A DNA stretch of 64,000 bases from Candidatus Dormiibacter spiritus (GCA_003244185.1 QHBT01000035.1:87675-151674), one strand, 5' to 3'; positions 51,421 through 60,088 are shown, counted from the first letter of the stretch. The notes: a model not told the origin generated them from the letters alone. Numbers and translations: made by a program.

Positions 51421-52167
51421 ATGATCAAGGTGCTGCTGAGCGGCCACAGGGGCCGCGCCGGCAGCGCCGTGGCGTCCGCGCTCAACGCGGCGGCTGACGT
51501 CGACTATGTCGGGGGCTGCGGCCGGGAGGACGATCTGGCCGAACGGCTGGCTGAGCGGCGACCGGAGGTGATGGTCGACTTCAGCCTGCCCGGCGCAGCC
51601 CTGGCCAACGGCAAGGCAGCGCTGGCTGCGGGGGCGGCTCCTCTCATCGGAACGAGCGGTCTCTCCGACGCCGCTGTGGCGGAGCTGGAGGCTGGCTGCG
51701 CTGAAGCCCGCGTGGGTGGAGGCGTCATCCCCAACTTCGCGGTGGGCGCAGTGGTGATGATGTGGCTGGCCGAACAAGCAGCTGCTTTCTTTGAAGCGGC
51801 CGAGCTGGTGGAGACCCACGACTCTCGCAAGCTCGACGCTCCTTCGGGCACTGCGCTGGCCACTGCCAAGCGCCTGGCGGCGGCCGGTTCGTTCAGCTAC
51901 CGGCGACCGGAGAAGGTGGCGCTCCCGGAGGCGCGCGGAGGGGAGTTGGGGGGAGTGGGGGTTCACTCGCTACGCCTGCCGGGAGTGATGGCCGAGCAGG
52001 AGGTCCTCTTCGGGCTGGCCGGCCAGACCCTCACCATCGGGCACCGCGTCTACAGCCGCGATGCGTATGGTCCCGGAGTGCTGCTCGCCGTCCGCCAAAT
52101 AGCTGCCGAACAGCGCTTCTACCGCGGCTTGGAGCAACTTCTGGGCCTCTCAGACCGGCGGCACTAA
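51421..52167 (+). CDS. dapB: 4-hydroxy-tetrahydrodipicolinate reductase
   Basis: DapB catalyses the NAD(P)H step after DapA in lysine/diaminopimelate synthesis. The 248 residues begin IKVLLSGHRGRAGSAVASAL (nucleotide-binding glycine turn, slightly divergent). VMVDFSLPGAALANGKAAL, PLIGTSGLSD and PNFAVGAVVMM follow. The catalytic region reads VETHDSRKLDAPSGTALATA, where the family usually has E-x-H-H-x2-K-x-D-A-P-S-G-T-A, so the first His pair is HD here. The ATG is 18 nt after pnp. It forms a pathway cluster with asd and dapA. Confidence 0.92.
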   Translation: MIKVLLSGHRGRAGSAVASALNAAADVDYVGGCGREDDLAERLAERRPEVMVDFSLPGAALANGKAALAAGAAPLIGTSGLSDAAVAELEAGCAEARVGGGVIPNFAVGAVVMMWLAEQAAAFFEAAELVETHDSRKLDAPSGTALATAKRLAAAGSFSYRRPEKVALPEARGGELGGVGVHSLRLPGVMAEQEVLFGLAGQTLTIGHRVYSRDAYGPGVLLAVRQIAAEQRFYRGLEQLLGLSDRRH

Positions 52168-52242
52168 CCTCGGGGGCCTGACGGAAGCGGTGACAGCGCC
52201 AGACCGGCTCCGAAGGTTGGGTCGCCCTTCCGGGACCGGCTG

Positions 52243-52248
52243 TAGACT
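52243..52248 (+). promoter_or_regulatory. Probable -10 element of a leaderless asd transcript
   Basis: TAGACT preceded by TG lies 9 nt upstream of the asd ATG. No Shine-Dalgarno is present in between. A poor -35 candidate, TTGGGT (52217-52222), has a long 20-nt spacer. Confidence 0.45.
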
Positions 52249-52257
52249 CTAGCGCTC

Positions 52258-53280
52258 ATGGCAGCGTCGCGTGCGCTCACTGTCGCCGTCGTTGGCGCCA
52301 CAGGTGTAGTCGGCCAGGAGATGTTCAAGGTTCTGGACCAGCGCCGCTTTCCGATCAGCAGGCTCAAGGCTCTGGCCAGCGAGCGCTCGGCCGGGCTGGA
52401 AGTGCGCTGCGGCGATCACCAGGTCCCGGTCGAACCCCTGGCAGAAGATTCCTTCAGGGGCGTGGACCTGGCGCTGTTCAGCGCGGGTTCCGACATCTCG
52501 CTCATCTACGCGCCGACAGCCGTCGAGTCCGGTGCACTGGTGGTCGACAACAGCTCGGCTTGGCGGCTGAGGGAGAACGTGCCGTTGGTGGTGCCCGAGG
52601 TCAACCCGGAGGACTTGAGGCAGACCGAGGGCATAGTCGCCAACCCGAACTGCTGCGCCATACCGCTGGCAGTTGTGCTGGAGCCGCTGCGGCGGGAAGC
52701 TGGCCTGGCTCGGGTCCACGTTTCCACCTATCAGTCAGCTTCTGGCGCCGGCAGGGCGCTGGTAATGGAGTTGGAGGACCAAACGCGAGCTATCGCGGAG
52801 GGTCGCCAGCCCGCTGCCACCGTCTATCCACAGCAGCTGGCCTACAACGTAGTGCCGGGCGGCTGGCCGATCGAGCCCGAGGGGTACAACGAGGAGGAGA
52901 TGAAGCTGGCGCACGAGACCCGCAAAATCCTGCACGAGCCCAACCTTCCACTCGCCGCCACCTGCGTCAGGGTCCCGGTTCCGATCGGGCACGCTGAATC
53001 GGTCTTCGTGGATACGGAGCGCATGCTGACGGCTGAGGAGGCCCGAACCCTGCTGGGCACGGCGCCCGGCGTGATAGTTGAGGACGACCCCGCGGCCAAG
53101 CTCTATCCGACCCCGGCCAGCGTCGCCGGCAAGGACGAGGTCTACGTCGGTCGCATCCGCAACGACCTCTCCGGCAGCCGCGGATTGGCGCTCTGGGTGG
53201 TCTCTGACAACTTGCGCAAGGGCGCCGCTCTGAACGCGATCCAGGTCGCCGAGTGCGGCCGCGAGCTGGGAGTTATCTGA
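52258..53280 (+). CDS. asd: Aspartate-semialdehyde dehydrogenase
   Basis: Asd reduces aspartyl phosphate at the branch to lysine/DAP, threonine and methionine. The 340 residues begin LTVAVVGATGVVGQEMFKVL. The catalytic Cys is in IVANPNCCAIPLAVVLEPLR (two Cys in a row). STYQSASGAGRALVMELEDQ, CVRVPVPIGHAESVFVDTE and ALWVVSDNLRKGAALNAIQVAE complete the pattern of the Gram-positive type enzyme. The ATG follows TAGACT by 9 nt. It sits 3 nt before dapA. Confidence 0.95.
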   Translation: MAASRALTVAVVGATGVVGQEMFKVLDQRRFPISRLKALASERSAGLEVRCGDHQVPVEPLAEDSFRGVDLALFSAGSDISLIYAPTAVESGALVVDNSSAWRLRENVPLVVPEVNPEDLRQTEGIVANPNCCAIPLAVVLEPLRREAGLARVHVSTYQSASGAGRALVMELEDQTRAIAEGRQPAATVYPQQLAYNVVPGGWPIEPEGYNEEEMKLAHETRKILHEPNLPLAATCVRVPVPIGHAESVFVDTERMLTAEEARTLLGTAPGVIVEDDPAAKLYPTPASVAGKDEVYVGRIRNDLSGSRGLALWVVSDNLRKGAALNAIQVAECGRELGVI

Positions 53281-53283
53281 GAC

Positions 53284-54186
53284 ATGGCTGAGATCGGAAG
53301 GCTGCTGACGGCCATGCTCACGCCGTTCCACGAAGACGGCGAAGTCAACTATGAAGCCGCTCAGGACCTGGCCCGGCTCGTCGTCGGGGATGGGTCCGAC
53401 GGCCTCGTGCTGGCCGGGACGACAGGCGAGGCGCCGACGCTCAGCGATGCTGAGAAGCTGCAGCTGGTTCGAGCTGTGAAGGAGGCGGTCCCTGCTGCCC
53501 AGATCGTGGCCGGGACCGGGACCAACGACACGCGGCATTCGATCCACCTGTCCGAGCAGGCGATGGGGGCCGGGGCAGACGCCCTGCTGGCAGTCGTGCC
53601 CTACTACAACAAGCCGACTCAGGAAGGCATGTTCCAGCACTTCCGGGCGATCGCCCAGGTGGGGCCGGTCATCATGTACAACATCCAGGGTCGGACGGCG
53701 GTCAACATGACAGCCGAGACGACGCTTCGCTGCGGCTCCCTGGCAGGCGTCATCGGCGTCAAAGAGGCGAGCGGGAACATCGAGCAGATGACGATGGTCT
53801 GTGCCGGAGCCTCGGACAGCTTTCGGGTCTGGTCGGGCGACGACGGGTTCACACTCCCGCTCCTGGCAGTGGGCGGCTACGGCGTCATCTCGGTCAGCGG
53901 GCATTTGGCCGGCCGAGCCTTCCAGCGAATGATCCAGGCCTATGTCGGCGGGCGTCCGGCTGAGGCGGCGGGGCTTGCTCAGCGGCTCCAGCCACTCATC
54001 AACGCCCTCATGACCATCGCCGCCAACCCCATCCCGCTCAAGACAGCCATGAACCAGCTGGGCTTTCCCGCCGGCCCCTTCCGGCTGCCTCTGACCCCGC
54101 TGGACGCCGCGGCCGCTGCCCGACTGAGCGAGGCGGTGGCGCGGGCCGGCGATCTGATCGCCACCGCATCGGGGCTGAGCAGCTGA
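53284..54186 (+). CDS. dapA: 4-hydroxy-tetrahydrodipicolinate synthase
   Basis: DapA condenses pyruvate with aspartate semialdehyde. The 300-residue TIM-barrel enzyme has LLTAMLTPFHEDGEVNYEAA, LAGTTGEAPTLSDAEKLQLV, the catalytic Tyr in LLAVVPYYNKPTQEGMF and the Schiff-base Lys in VIGVKEASGNIEQM. It stands directly behind asd, the supplier of its substrate. The stop TGA appears to overlap the CTG start of the uracil-DNA glycosylase. Confidence 0.95.
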   Translation: MAEIGRLLTAMLTPFHEDGEVNYEAAQDLARLVVGDGSDGLVLAGTTGEAPTLSDAEKLQLVRAVKEAVPAAQIVAGTGTNDTRHSIHLSEQAMGAGADALLAVVPYYNKPTQEGMFQHFRAIAQVGPVIMYNIQGRTAVNMTAETTLRCGSLAGVIGVKEASGNIEQMTMVCAGASDSFRVWSGDDGFTLPLLAVGGYGVISVSGHLAGRAFQRMIQAYVGGRPAEAAGLAQRLQPLINALMTIAANPIPLKTAMNQLGFPAGPFRLPLTPLDAAAAARLSEAVARAGDLIATASGLSS

Positions 54187-54860
54187 TCGCAGCCGAAGGG
54201 CTGGAGGCGCTCCATGCCCAGATTCGGGTCTGCACGCTCTGCCAGCTGCACAGTACGCGGACCAACGCTGTCCCCGGAACGGGGCCGGCGCCGGCCGAGA
54301 TCATGGTGGTGGGGGAAGGGCCGGGCTTCAACGAGGACCTGCAGGGCAAGCCCTTCGTCGGCGCCGCGGGACAGCTGTTGGACAAGCTGCTGGCTCGAAT
54401 CGGCCTGGACCGCTCGCAGGTCTTCATCACCAACGTCGTCAAGTGCCGGCCGCCCCAGAACCGCGACCCCCTGCCCCTGGAGGCTGAGACCTGCCTGCCC
54501 TACCTGCGTCGCCAGTTCAAACTGGTGAGGCCCAAGGCGGTTCTGATCCTCGGCCGGCACGCGCTGCAGCAGATGCTGCCCGGCGTCGGCTCTATCTCGC
54601 GAGTGCACGGTCAGTTCTTCGAGCGCTCGGGGGTCGGTTTCATGCCCTGCTACCACCCGGCGGCGGCCCTCCACAACGGCTCGCTGCTGGTGGATCTGGA
54701 GCGAGACTTCGAGCGGGTCCGCGCACATCTTGACAGCCTCGCGAGTCGCGCTGGGGAGAACCCGGAGTCGGCGCCCTCGGACCCTCCCCCGCTGGCCAGC
54801 GGAGCGCCGTTGCCCCGGCCGGCCGGCTCCCCTGAACCGGCTCAGCTGCGGCTGCTCTAA
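54183..54860 (+). CDS. Type-4 uracil-DNA glycosylase, probable CTG start
   Basis: Iron-sulfur glycosylase that removes uracil from DNA. From CTG 54183 (CTGA overlap with dapA) the protein has 225 residues, with four cluster cysteines: C17-x2-C20 and C88-x15-C104. This matches the Thermotoga enzyme's spacing closely. The first ATG (54303) would remove C17 and C20, and no GTG or TTG lies between, so the CTG start is well supported. VVGEGPGFNEDLQGKPFVGAAG is motif A (in adjoining segments) and PCYHPAAAL the C-terminal motif. A Pro-rich tail of ~40 residues follows. Confidence 0.9.
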   Translation: MIAAEGLEALHAQIRVCTLCQLHSTRTNAVPGTGPAPAEIMVVGEGPGFNEDLQGKPFVGAAGQLLDKLLARIGLDRSQVFITNVVKCRPPQNRDPLPLEAETCLPYLRRQFKLVRPKAVLILGRHALQQMLPGVGSISRVHGQFFERSGVGFMPCYHPAAALHNGSLLVDLERDFERVRAHLDSLASRAGENPESAPSDPPPLASGAPLPRPAGSPEPAQLRLL

Positions 54861-54869
54861 GGACCTGTC

Positions 54870-56516
54870 TTGCCTGCTTTGAAGTACGTGCCGCTGGGCG
54901 GCCTGGGCGAGGTAGGGCTCAACATGTGGGCGCTGGAGTGGGAGAGGGAGCTGGTAGTCATCGACGCCGGCCTCATGTTCGGGCAGGACGAGATGCCCGG
55001 CGTGGACCTGGTCCTGCCCGACCCGAGCTACCTGCTGCAGGCCGGCCGGAAGGTCCACGGCATCTTCCTGAGCCACGGTCACGAGGACCACATAGGCGGT
55101 CTGCCCTTCCTCCTGAAGCGGCTCAACGTGCCCGTCTTCGGCACGCCGCTTACGTTGGGACTGGCCAGATCGCGGCTCCGCGAGCACCGCATTCTCCGCG
55201 AGAGCGACCTCCGCGAAGTCCGGCTCGGAGATCGGGTCCGGCTCGGCCCCTTCAGCATCGAGACGGTGGCCGTCAGCCACAGCATCCCGGACGCCGCGGC
55301 CCTGATCATCGAGACCCCCATCGGCCGGCTGCTCTACACGAGCGACTTCAAGCTGGAGGCGGACCCGCCCTACGGCCGAGCCACAGACCTGGAGCGGTTC
55401 CGCCGCTTGGGCGAGCAGGGCGTGCTGCTGATGCTCAGCGACTCCACCAACGCCGAGCGAGAGGGCCACAGCGGCTCCGAGCGGGATCTGGTGCCCGAGT
55501 TCGAGCGGATCTTCACTGAAGCCCCCGGCCGGATTGTGGTCGCCTCCTTCGCCTCCAACATCCATCGGATCCAGCTGGCTGTCCGGCTGGCGGCCGAGCA
55601 CGGCCGGCGGGTGGCGGTGGCCGGCCGCAGTCTGCGCAACGCCTTCCAGGTGGCGCGAGAGCTCGGCTATCTCGAGGTGCCGGAGAACCTGACTGTCAAG
55701 CTGGAGAAGGCCGGCGACGATCCGCGACTCGTACTGCTCACCGCCGGCAGCCAGGGCGAGCCCCTTTCCGCTCTGGCGCGTTTCGCAGCGCAGAAGCACC
55801 CAGTCGTCAACGTCAGGGCCGGCGACTGGGTGATCCTGTCGGCGCGGCCCATACCCGGCAACGAGCGACTGGTCAACCGGACGATCAACAACCTGTACCG
55901 CAACGGCGCCGAGCGCGTCTTCTACTCCGAGCTGGGCCACGTTCACGTCTCCGGTCATGCCTATCGCGACGAGCTGCGCCAACTGATCGAGCTGGTTCGG
56001 CCGCGGTTCTTCGTGCCGGTCCACGGTGAGTATCGCCAGCTCCACCACCACGCGGAGCTGGCGGTTGCCGCAGGCATCCCCAAGGAGCGAGTCTTCCTGG
56101 CCGAGGACGGGAATGTCATCGAGGTCACCCCGGAAGGGTTGAAGAAGACAGCCGACAACGTGTCGGGTTTGGTTTACGTGGACGGCCTGGGCATCGGCGA
56201 TGTCGGCCAGGCGGTCCTCCGCGACCGCCAGCACCTGGCCGCCGACGGCCTGGTCGTGGCCACTGTGGGAGTCGACCGAGACACCGGTGCCATCCGGCTG
56301 GGCCCCGAGGTAACCTCGCGCGGCTTCATCGCCAGTGGCGCTGAAGCCGACCTGCAGGAGGAGGCAACTCGGGCGGTGGCGGCCGCCGTCGCGCGGGCCG
56401 GGCGGCGGCCTGACCGCTCGTTGCTGCAGGAGGCGGTCCATGACGCCGTCTCGCAGCTGCTCTGGAAAAAGACAGGGCGCCGGCCCATGGTCGTGCCGCT
56501 GGTCACCGAGGTCTAG
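54870..56516 (+). CDS. rnj: Ribonuclease J
   Basis: Metallo-beta-lactamase/beta-CASP exo- and endoribonuclease for RNA decay and 5' processing. The 548 residues show PLGGLGEVGLNMWALEWE, the zinc motif FLSHGHEDHIGGLPF, LLYTSDFKLE, SDSTNAEREGHSGSE, VASFASNIHRIQ and the beta-CASP C-terminal HVSGHAYRDEL with FVPVHGEYRQLHHHAELA. Substrate-binding Ser and His are present. The start is TTG with AAGGAC upstream. Together with PNPase and RNase Y in this window it makes a Gram-positive-type RNA-decay set. Confidence 0.95.
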   Translation: MPALKYVPLGGLGEVGLNMWALEWERELVVIDAGLMFGQDEMPGVDLVLPDPSYLLQAGRKVHGIFLSHGHEDHIGGLPFLLKRLNVPVFGTPLTLGLARSRLREHRILRESDLREVRLGDRVRLGPFSIETVAVSHSIPDAAALIIETPIGRLLYTSDFKLEADPPYGRATDLERFRRLGEQGVLLMLSDSTNAEREGHSGSERDLVPEFERIFTEAPGRIVVASFASNIHRIQLAVRLAAEHGRRVAVAGRSLRNAFQVARELGYLEVPENLTVKLEKAGDDPRLVLLTAGSQGEPLSALARFAAQKHPVVNVRAGDWVILSARPIPGNERLVNRTINNLYRNGAERVFYSELGHVHVSGHAYRDELRQLIELVRPRFFVPVHGEYRQLHHHAELAVAAGIPKERVFLAEDGNVIEVTPEGLKKTADNVSGLVYVDGLGIGDVGQAVLRDRQHLAADGLVVATVGVDRDTGAIRLGPEVTSRGFIASGAEADLQEEATRAVAAAVARAGRRPDRSLLQEAVHDAVSQLLWKKTGRRPMVVPLVTEV

Positions 56517-56550
56517 CCAAGCCTGAGCCCCAGGGGGGGCGAGCGAAGCC

Positions 56551-56556
56551 TATAAT
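56551..56556 (+). promoter_or_regulatory. Consensus -10 element upstream of ftsK
   Basis: A perfect TATAAT, 32 nt before the ftsK ATG and 34 nt after the RNase J stop. No recognisable -35 hexamer. It suggests ftsK has its own promoter. Confidence 0.5.
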
Positions 56557-56588
56557 CCGCGCTGAGGGCAGATCCTCCAGGTTTCTCC

Positions 56589-58865
56589 ATGCGTCGCAGC
56601 ACAGCTCGTACTTCACGCCCACGCCTTGGTTCGAGGACCAACCGCTCGGCCCGTCCCCGCGGTGGCTTCGGCGCGCGGCGAATGCCCCAGCTCACGCCTG
56701 CGCAGATTCGCGAAGGCAGCGGCATCCTCCTCCTCTTTTTGGGCCTGTTGAGCCTGCTCGCCATGGTCTATGCGGGCGGCCCTGTGCTCACCAACCTGCG
56801 CCACCTGCTCTTCGCCGGCTTCGGTTACGGCTGGCTCCTGCCCACAGTGGGCTTGCTCGCCTTGAGCGTCTACCTGATCTGGCCTCACCCACCGCCGGTC
56901 GGGCCGCTGCCGCCGCTGGCAGCCGGGGCGGCGGCCCTGGCCTGCCTGGGTCTACTCAGCCTTGCTTCGGCACCGGCCGGGGGAGCGGCGGGCCGGCTGA
57001 TCGAGCGGCCGCTGAGCAGCCTTGGAGGCGGTCCGGGCGCTCTTCTGCTGCTGCTGCTGGCGCTTCTGCTCGGCTTGGTCCTCGCCTTTCGCCTCAGCCC
57101 CGGCAACATCATGCTCGCGGCGGCTCGTGGCGGCCGGCGCGCCTACGCCGAGCGCAGGCGGCTGGAAGAGCTGGTCGCCCGGTCCCAAGCCGCTGCCAAA
57201 CGGGCGCCCAAGAAGGCTACGACGCCAGCGCTGGTGACGGCGGCCGAGCCGAACCTCGAGGAGATTCTCCGGCCTCTGCCGGAGGCAGACTGGCGCCCCG
57301 CTGCCACCGGCGCGGCCGCCACTTTGCCAGGCCCACCATTCGTTCAGCCCGGACAGGAAAGGGCCGGCGAACCGCTGGCCTTGCGCGTGGTGGCCGAACC
57401 GGAGGACGAGCTGCCGGAGATTGATTGGAAATTGCCACCGCTCACGCTCTTGGACACTCTCGTGGCGCGCAAGGAACGCATGCAGGAAGAGATCAAGCGG
57501 AACGTCCGCCTGATCGAGGGCACACTGGCCACCTTCGGCGTCCAGGCGCGCGTGATAGGAGTGAACTCCGGCCCTGCGGTCACCCAGTACGAGCTGCAGC
57601 CGGCCGCCGGCGTCGCGGTAAAGCGCATAGTCGCTCTCCAGAACGACCTCTCACTGGCGTTGGCGGCAGCCCCTCTCCGGATCGAGGCGCCGATCCCTGG
57701 CAAATCCGCAGTCGGACTGGAAGTGCCCAACCGCTCCGCTTCGCTGGTCTCCCTCCGGGAGGTGGTCGAGTCGCCCGCTTTCGCGGCCGGCTCCCACCAG
57801 ATGGCCCTGGCCCTGGGCAACGACGTCTCCGGCCAGCCGATCACCGGCGACCTGACCCGATTGCCCCACCTGCTCATCGCGGGCGCCACCGGCCAGGGAA
57901 AGAGCGTCTGCATCAATGTTTTGATCACCAGCCTCCTGCTGCGCTGCACGCCCGAGCGCCTACGGCTCGTGATGATTGATCCCAAGCGGGTTGAGCTCTC
58001 CGGTTACAACGGGCTGCCTCATCTGGCGGTGCCGGTCATCGTCGAATCGCACCAGGCCGCCGCTGCCCTGCGCTGGGCGGTGGCCGAGATGGACCGCCGC
58101 TACAAGCTGCTCTCCGCCCAGGGCATGCGCAACATCGGCGCCTATAACGACAGGGCAGCGCAGCAGCATGCCCGCCCGCTTCCCTACGTGGTGATAGTCA
58201 TCGACGAGCTGGCCGACCTCATGATGGTGGCGGCGGGAGAGATCGAGGAGCTGATCTGCCGGATCGCTCAGCTGGCCCGGGCGGTCGGCATCCACCTAAT
58301 CATCGCCACGCAGCGCCCCTCCACCGACATCATCACCGGCCTGATCAAGGCCAACGTGCCCTCGAGGATCGCCTTTGCGGTGAGCTCGCAGGTGGACAGC
58401 AGGGTCATCCTGGACTCGGTCGGCGCCGAAAAGCTGCTCGGCCGCGGGGACATGCTCTACCAGCCTGTTGACGCCGGCAAGCCGACGCGGATCCAGGGCG
58501 CCTTCCTCTCCGATCAGGAGCTGGAGAGCGTCATCGGCTTCTGGCAGGCCCAGGGTGAGCCCCGATTCATCGAGGAGGTCCTGGAGGGGGGAGCGGCGCC
58601 ACCTCTTCCAGGCGAGGGCGAGTCCGGCCGGCGTCTTGACCCGCTGTTCGCGCGGGCGGCCCGGGCGGTCGCCGCCGAGGGTGGAGCCTCCGTCTCCCTG
58701 GTTCAGCGCAAATTCAACGTCGGCTATTCGCGGGCCGGCCGGATAGTCGATCAGCTGGCCGAGCACCGCGTGATCGGGGCCTATCAGGGGAGCAAGTCGC
58801 GCGAGGTTCTGATGAACCTGCCCGATGTGGACGAACTGCTGGAACGCATTGGTCTGGAGGGCTGA
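56589..58865 (+). CDS. ftsK: DNA translocase FtsK/SpoIIIE
   Basis: Hexameric motor that clears chromosome DNA from the division septum. The 758 residues comprise an Arg-rich N-terminus and four membrane helices (about residues 45-66, 74-97, 103-128, 145-168). A short linker leads to the alpha/beta motor with LLIAGATGQGKSVCINVLIT (Walker A), YVVIVIDELADLMMVAAGEIEEL (Walker B, as adjoining segments) and IATQRPSTDIITGLIKANVP. The C-terminal gamma winged helix (VQRKFNVGYSRAGRIVDQL) would read KOPS-like sites. The linker is short compared with E. coli FtsK. Confidence 0.95.
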   Translation: MRRSTARTSRPRLGSRTNRSARPRGGFGARRMPQLTPAQIREGSGILLLFLGLLSLLAMVYAGGPVLTNLRHLLFAGFGYGWLLPTVGLLALSVYLIWPHPPPVGPLPPLAAGAAALACLGLLSLASAPAGGAAGRLIERPLSSLGGGPGALLLLLLALLLGLVLAFRLSPGNIMLAAARGGRRAYAERRRLEELVARSQAAAKRAPKKATTPALVTAAEPNLEEILRPLPEADWRPAATGAAATLPGPPFVQPGQERAGEPLALRVVAEPEDELPEIDWKLPPLTLLDTLVARKERMQEEIKRNVRLIEGTLATFGVQARVIGVNSGPAVTQYELQPAAGVAVKRIVALQNDLSLALAAAPLRIEAPIPGKSAVGLEVPNRSASLVSLREVVESPAFAAGSHQMALALGNDVSGQPITGDLTRLPHLLIAGATGQGKSVCINVLITSLLLRCTPERLRLVMIDPKRVELSGYNGLPHLAVPVIVESHQAAAALRWAVAEMDRRYKLLSAQGMRNIGAYNDRAAQQHARPLPYVVIVIDELADLMMVAAGEIEELICRIAQLARAVGIHLIIATQRPSTDIITGLIKANVPSRIAFAVSSQVDSRVILDSVGAEKLLGRGDMLYQPVDAGKPTRIQGAFLSDQELESVIGFWQAQGEPRFIEEVLEGGAAPPLPGEGESGRRLDPLFARAARAVAAEGGASVSLVQRKFNVGYSRAGRIVDQLAEHRVIGAYQGSKSREVLMNLPDVDELLERIGLEG

Positions 58866-58902
58866 GCCGGCGGCCGGTCGCGACCGCTGCCGGCGGCCGG
58901 TC
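58866..58902 (+). repeat. Short direct repeat in the ftsK-pgsA gap
   Basis: GCCGGCGGCCGGTC occurs twice (58866-58879 and 58889-58902), separated by nine bases that complete a GGTCGCGACC palindrome. It is GC-rich and could fold strongly just after the ftsK stop. No T tract follows. Confidence 0.5.
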
Positions 58903-58980
58903 AGGCCCGGCGTCAGCCGCTCGAGGGCGCCCCGCCCGCGCGGGCGGCCCGAGGCTCTGCGTTTGGCGGTTGCTGTCGAC

Positions 58981-58986
58981 TAGAGT
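58981..58986 (+). promoter_or_regulatory. Probable -10 element of a leaderless pgsA-cinA transcript
   Basis: TAGAGT lies 8 nt before the GTG start of the pgsA-cinA fusion, with no Shine-Dalgarno between. It resembles the TAGACT hexamers at rpsO and asd. Confidence 0.45.
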
Positions 58987-58994
58987 CGGAATCG

Positions 58995-60080
58995 GTGAAC
59001 CTGCCTAACCTGCTCACCCTGGCGCGCCTGGCGACAATCCCGCTGCTCATGGCGCTGCTCATGCTGCGCTTTCCGTATCACGATCAGGCTGCCGCCGCGC
59101 TGTTCGTACTCGCTTCGCTCACAGACACGCTGGACGGGAATCTCGCGCGCAGCCGCAATCAGGTCACCGAACTGGGCAAGTTTCTCGACCCGCTGGCGGA
59201 CAAGCTGTTCATTCTCTCCGTTCTGATAGTCCTGGTTCAAGAAGGCGAGCTGAGCGTTTGGGTGGTGATGGTGATCTTCAGCCGTGAGCTCTTGATCACC
59301 GTCCTGCGCTCCCTCTCAGCCAGCCAGGGGCATGTCATTTCGGCCACGCCGTTCGGAAAGACGAAGACAATCTCGCAGGTCCTGGCAGTGCTGCTGCTGA
59401 TCCTGCAGCGGCCCTACCCGCAGCTGCGCTGGCTGGCGCTGGCGGCCGTCGCCTTCGCGGTCGTCTTCACAGTGGCGAGTGGAATGGACTACCTCTGGCG
59501 CTTCCGGCACGTGGTCCTGCGGCCGCATTTCCGGGCGCGACCAGAAGCCGTTCCCGGCGGCGGCGCTCCCAGCGCAGGGCAGCAGGTCGACCCCCGGGTC
59601 GTCACCATTCATGAGCTGCTCGCCAAGCAGGACTGGAAGCTGGCGGTCGCCGAGTCCTGCACAGGTGGTCTGCTGGCAGCCACCTTCACTGACTCCCCAG
59701 GCAGCAGCGACTTTTTCAAAGGAGGCATCGTCTCCTACACCAATGAGGTCAAAGAGCATCTGCTGCAGGTGCCCGGCAGGCTGCTGGAGGATCCTGGTCC
59801 GGTCAGCGCAGAGGTTGCTCAGGCGATGGCGGAAAGCGTGCGGCGGCAGCTGGCAGCCGATCTGGGCGTCGCCATCACAGGTCTCGCCGGGCCCGAGTCG
59901 GACGGCACGGGCAAGCCGGTTGGGCTCACCTACATCTGGCTGGCCGACCAACGCGGCGGGGAAGGGCGGTCTTTCCAATTCGCGGGGGACCGCTGGCGGA
60001 ATCGCCGGCAGGCGGTGTCGGAGGCTTTGGAACTCCTGCTCCGCCGGCTCCAGGAGGGGCCGAGCACTGCCAGCACATAG
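58995..60080 (+). CDS. PgsA-CinA(C) fusion: phosphatidylglycerophosphate synthase plus nicotinamide-nucleotide amidase
   Basis: One 361-residue frame joins two enzymes. Residues 1-175 are a CDP-alcohol phosphatidyltransferase with membrane helices and a perfect D-x2-D-G-x2-A-R-x8-G-x3-D-x3-D motif (DTLDGNLARS...GKFLDPLAD), as in PgsA, which makes phosphatidylglycerophosphate. After a Pro/Gly linker, residues ~200-361 are the CinA C-terminal/PncC domain (LAVAESCTGGLLAATFTDSP, GGIVSYTNEVKEHLL, ITGLAGPESDGTGKPVG), which deamidates NMN. No stop or frameshift separates them. pgsA, cinA and recA are usually adjacent separate genes. The N-terminal CinA domain is absent. Confidence 0.9.
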   Translation: MNLPNLLTLARLATIPLLMALLMLRFPYHDQAAAALFVLASLTDTLDGNLARSRNQVTELGKFLDPLADKLFILSVLIVLVQEGELSVWVVMVIFSRELLITVLRSLSASQGHVISATPFGKTKTISQVLAVLLLILQRPYPQLRWLALAAVAFAVVFTVASGMDYLWRFRHVVLRPHFRARPEAVPGGGAPSAGQQVDPRVVTIHELLAKQDWKLAVAESCTGGLLAATFTDSPGSSDFFKGGIVSYTNEVKEHLLQVPGRLLEDPGPVSAEVAQAMAESVRRQLAADLGVAITGLAGPESDGTGKPVGLTYIWLADQRGGEGRSFQFAGDRWRNRRQAVSEALELLLRRLQEGPSTAST

Positions 60081-60088
60081 AGGTGCCC

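Noticed and set aside
53979..56441. An 820-codon open frame on the - strand
   Set aside because: It lies antisense to dapA, udg and RNase J, all with clear motifs. Long antisense frames are expected in high-GC coding DNA, and no family pattern was seen in it.
58866..58994. An intrinsic terminator after ftsK
   Set aside because: The GC-rich repeats can fold but no T tract follows; listed only as a repeat.
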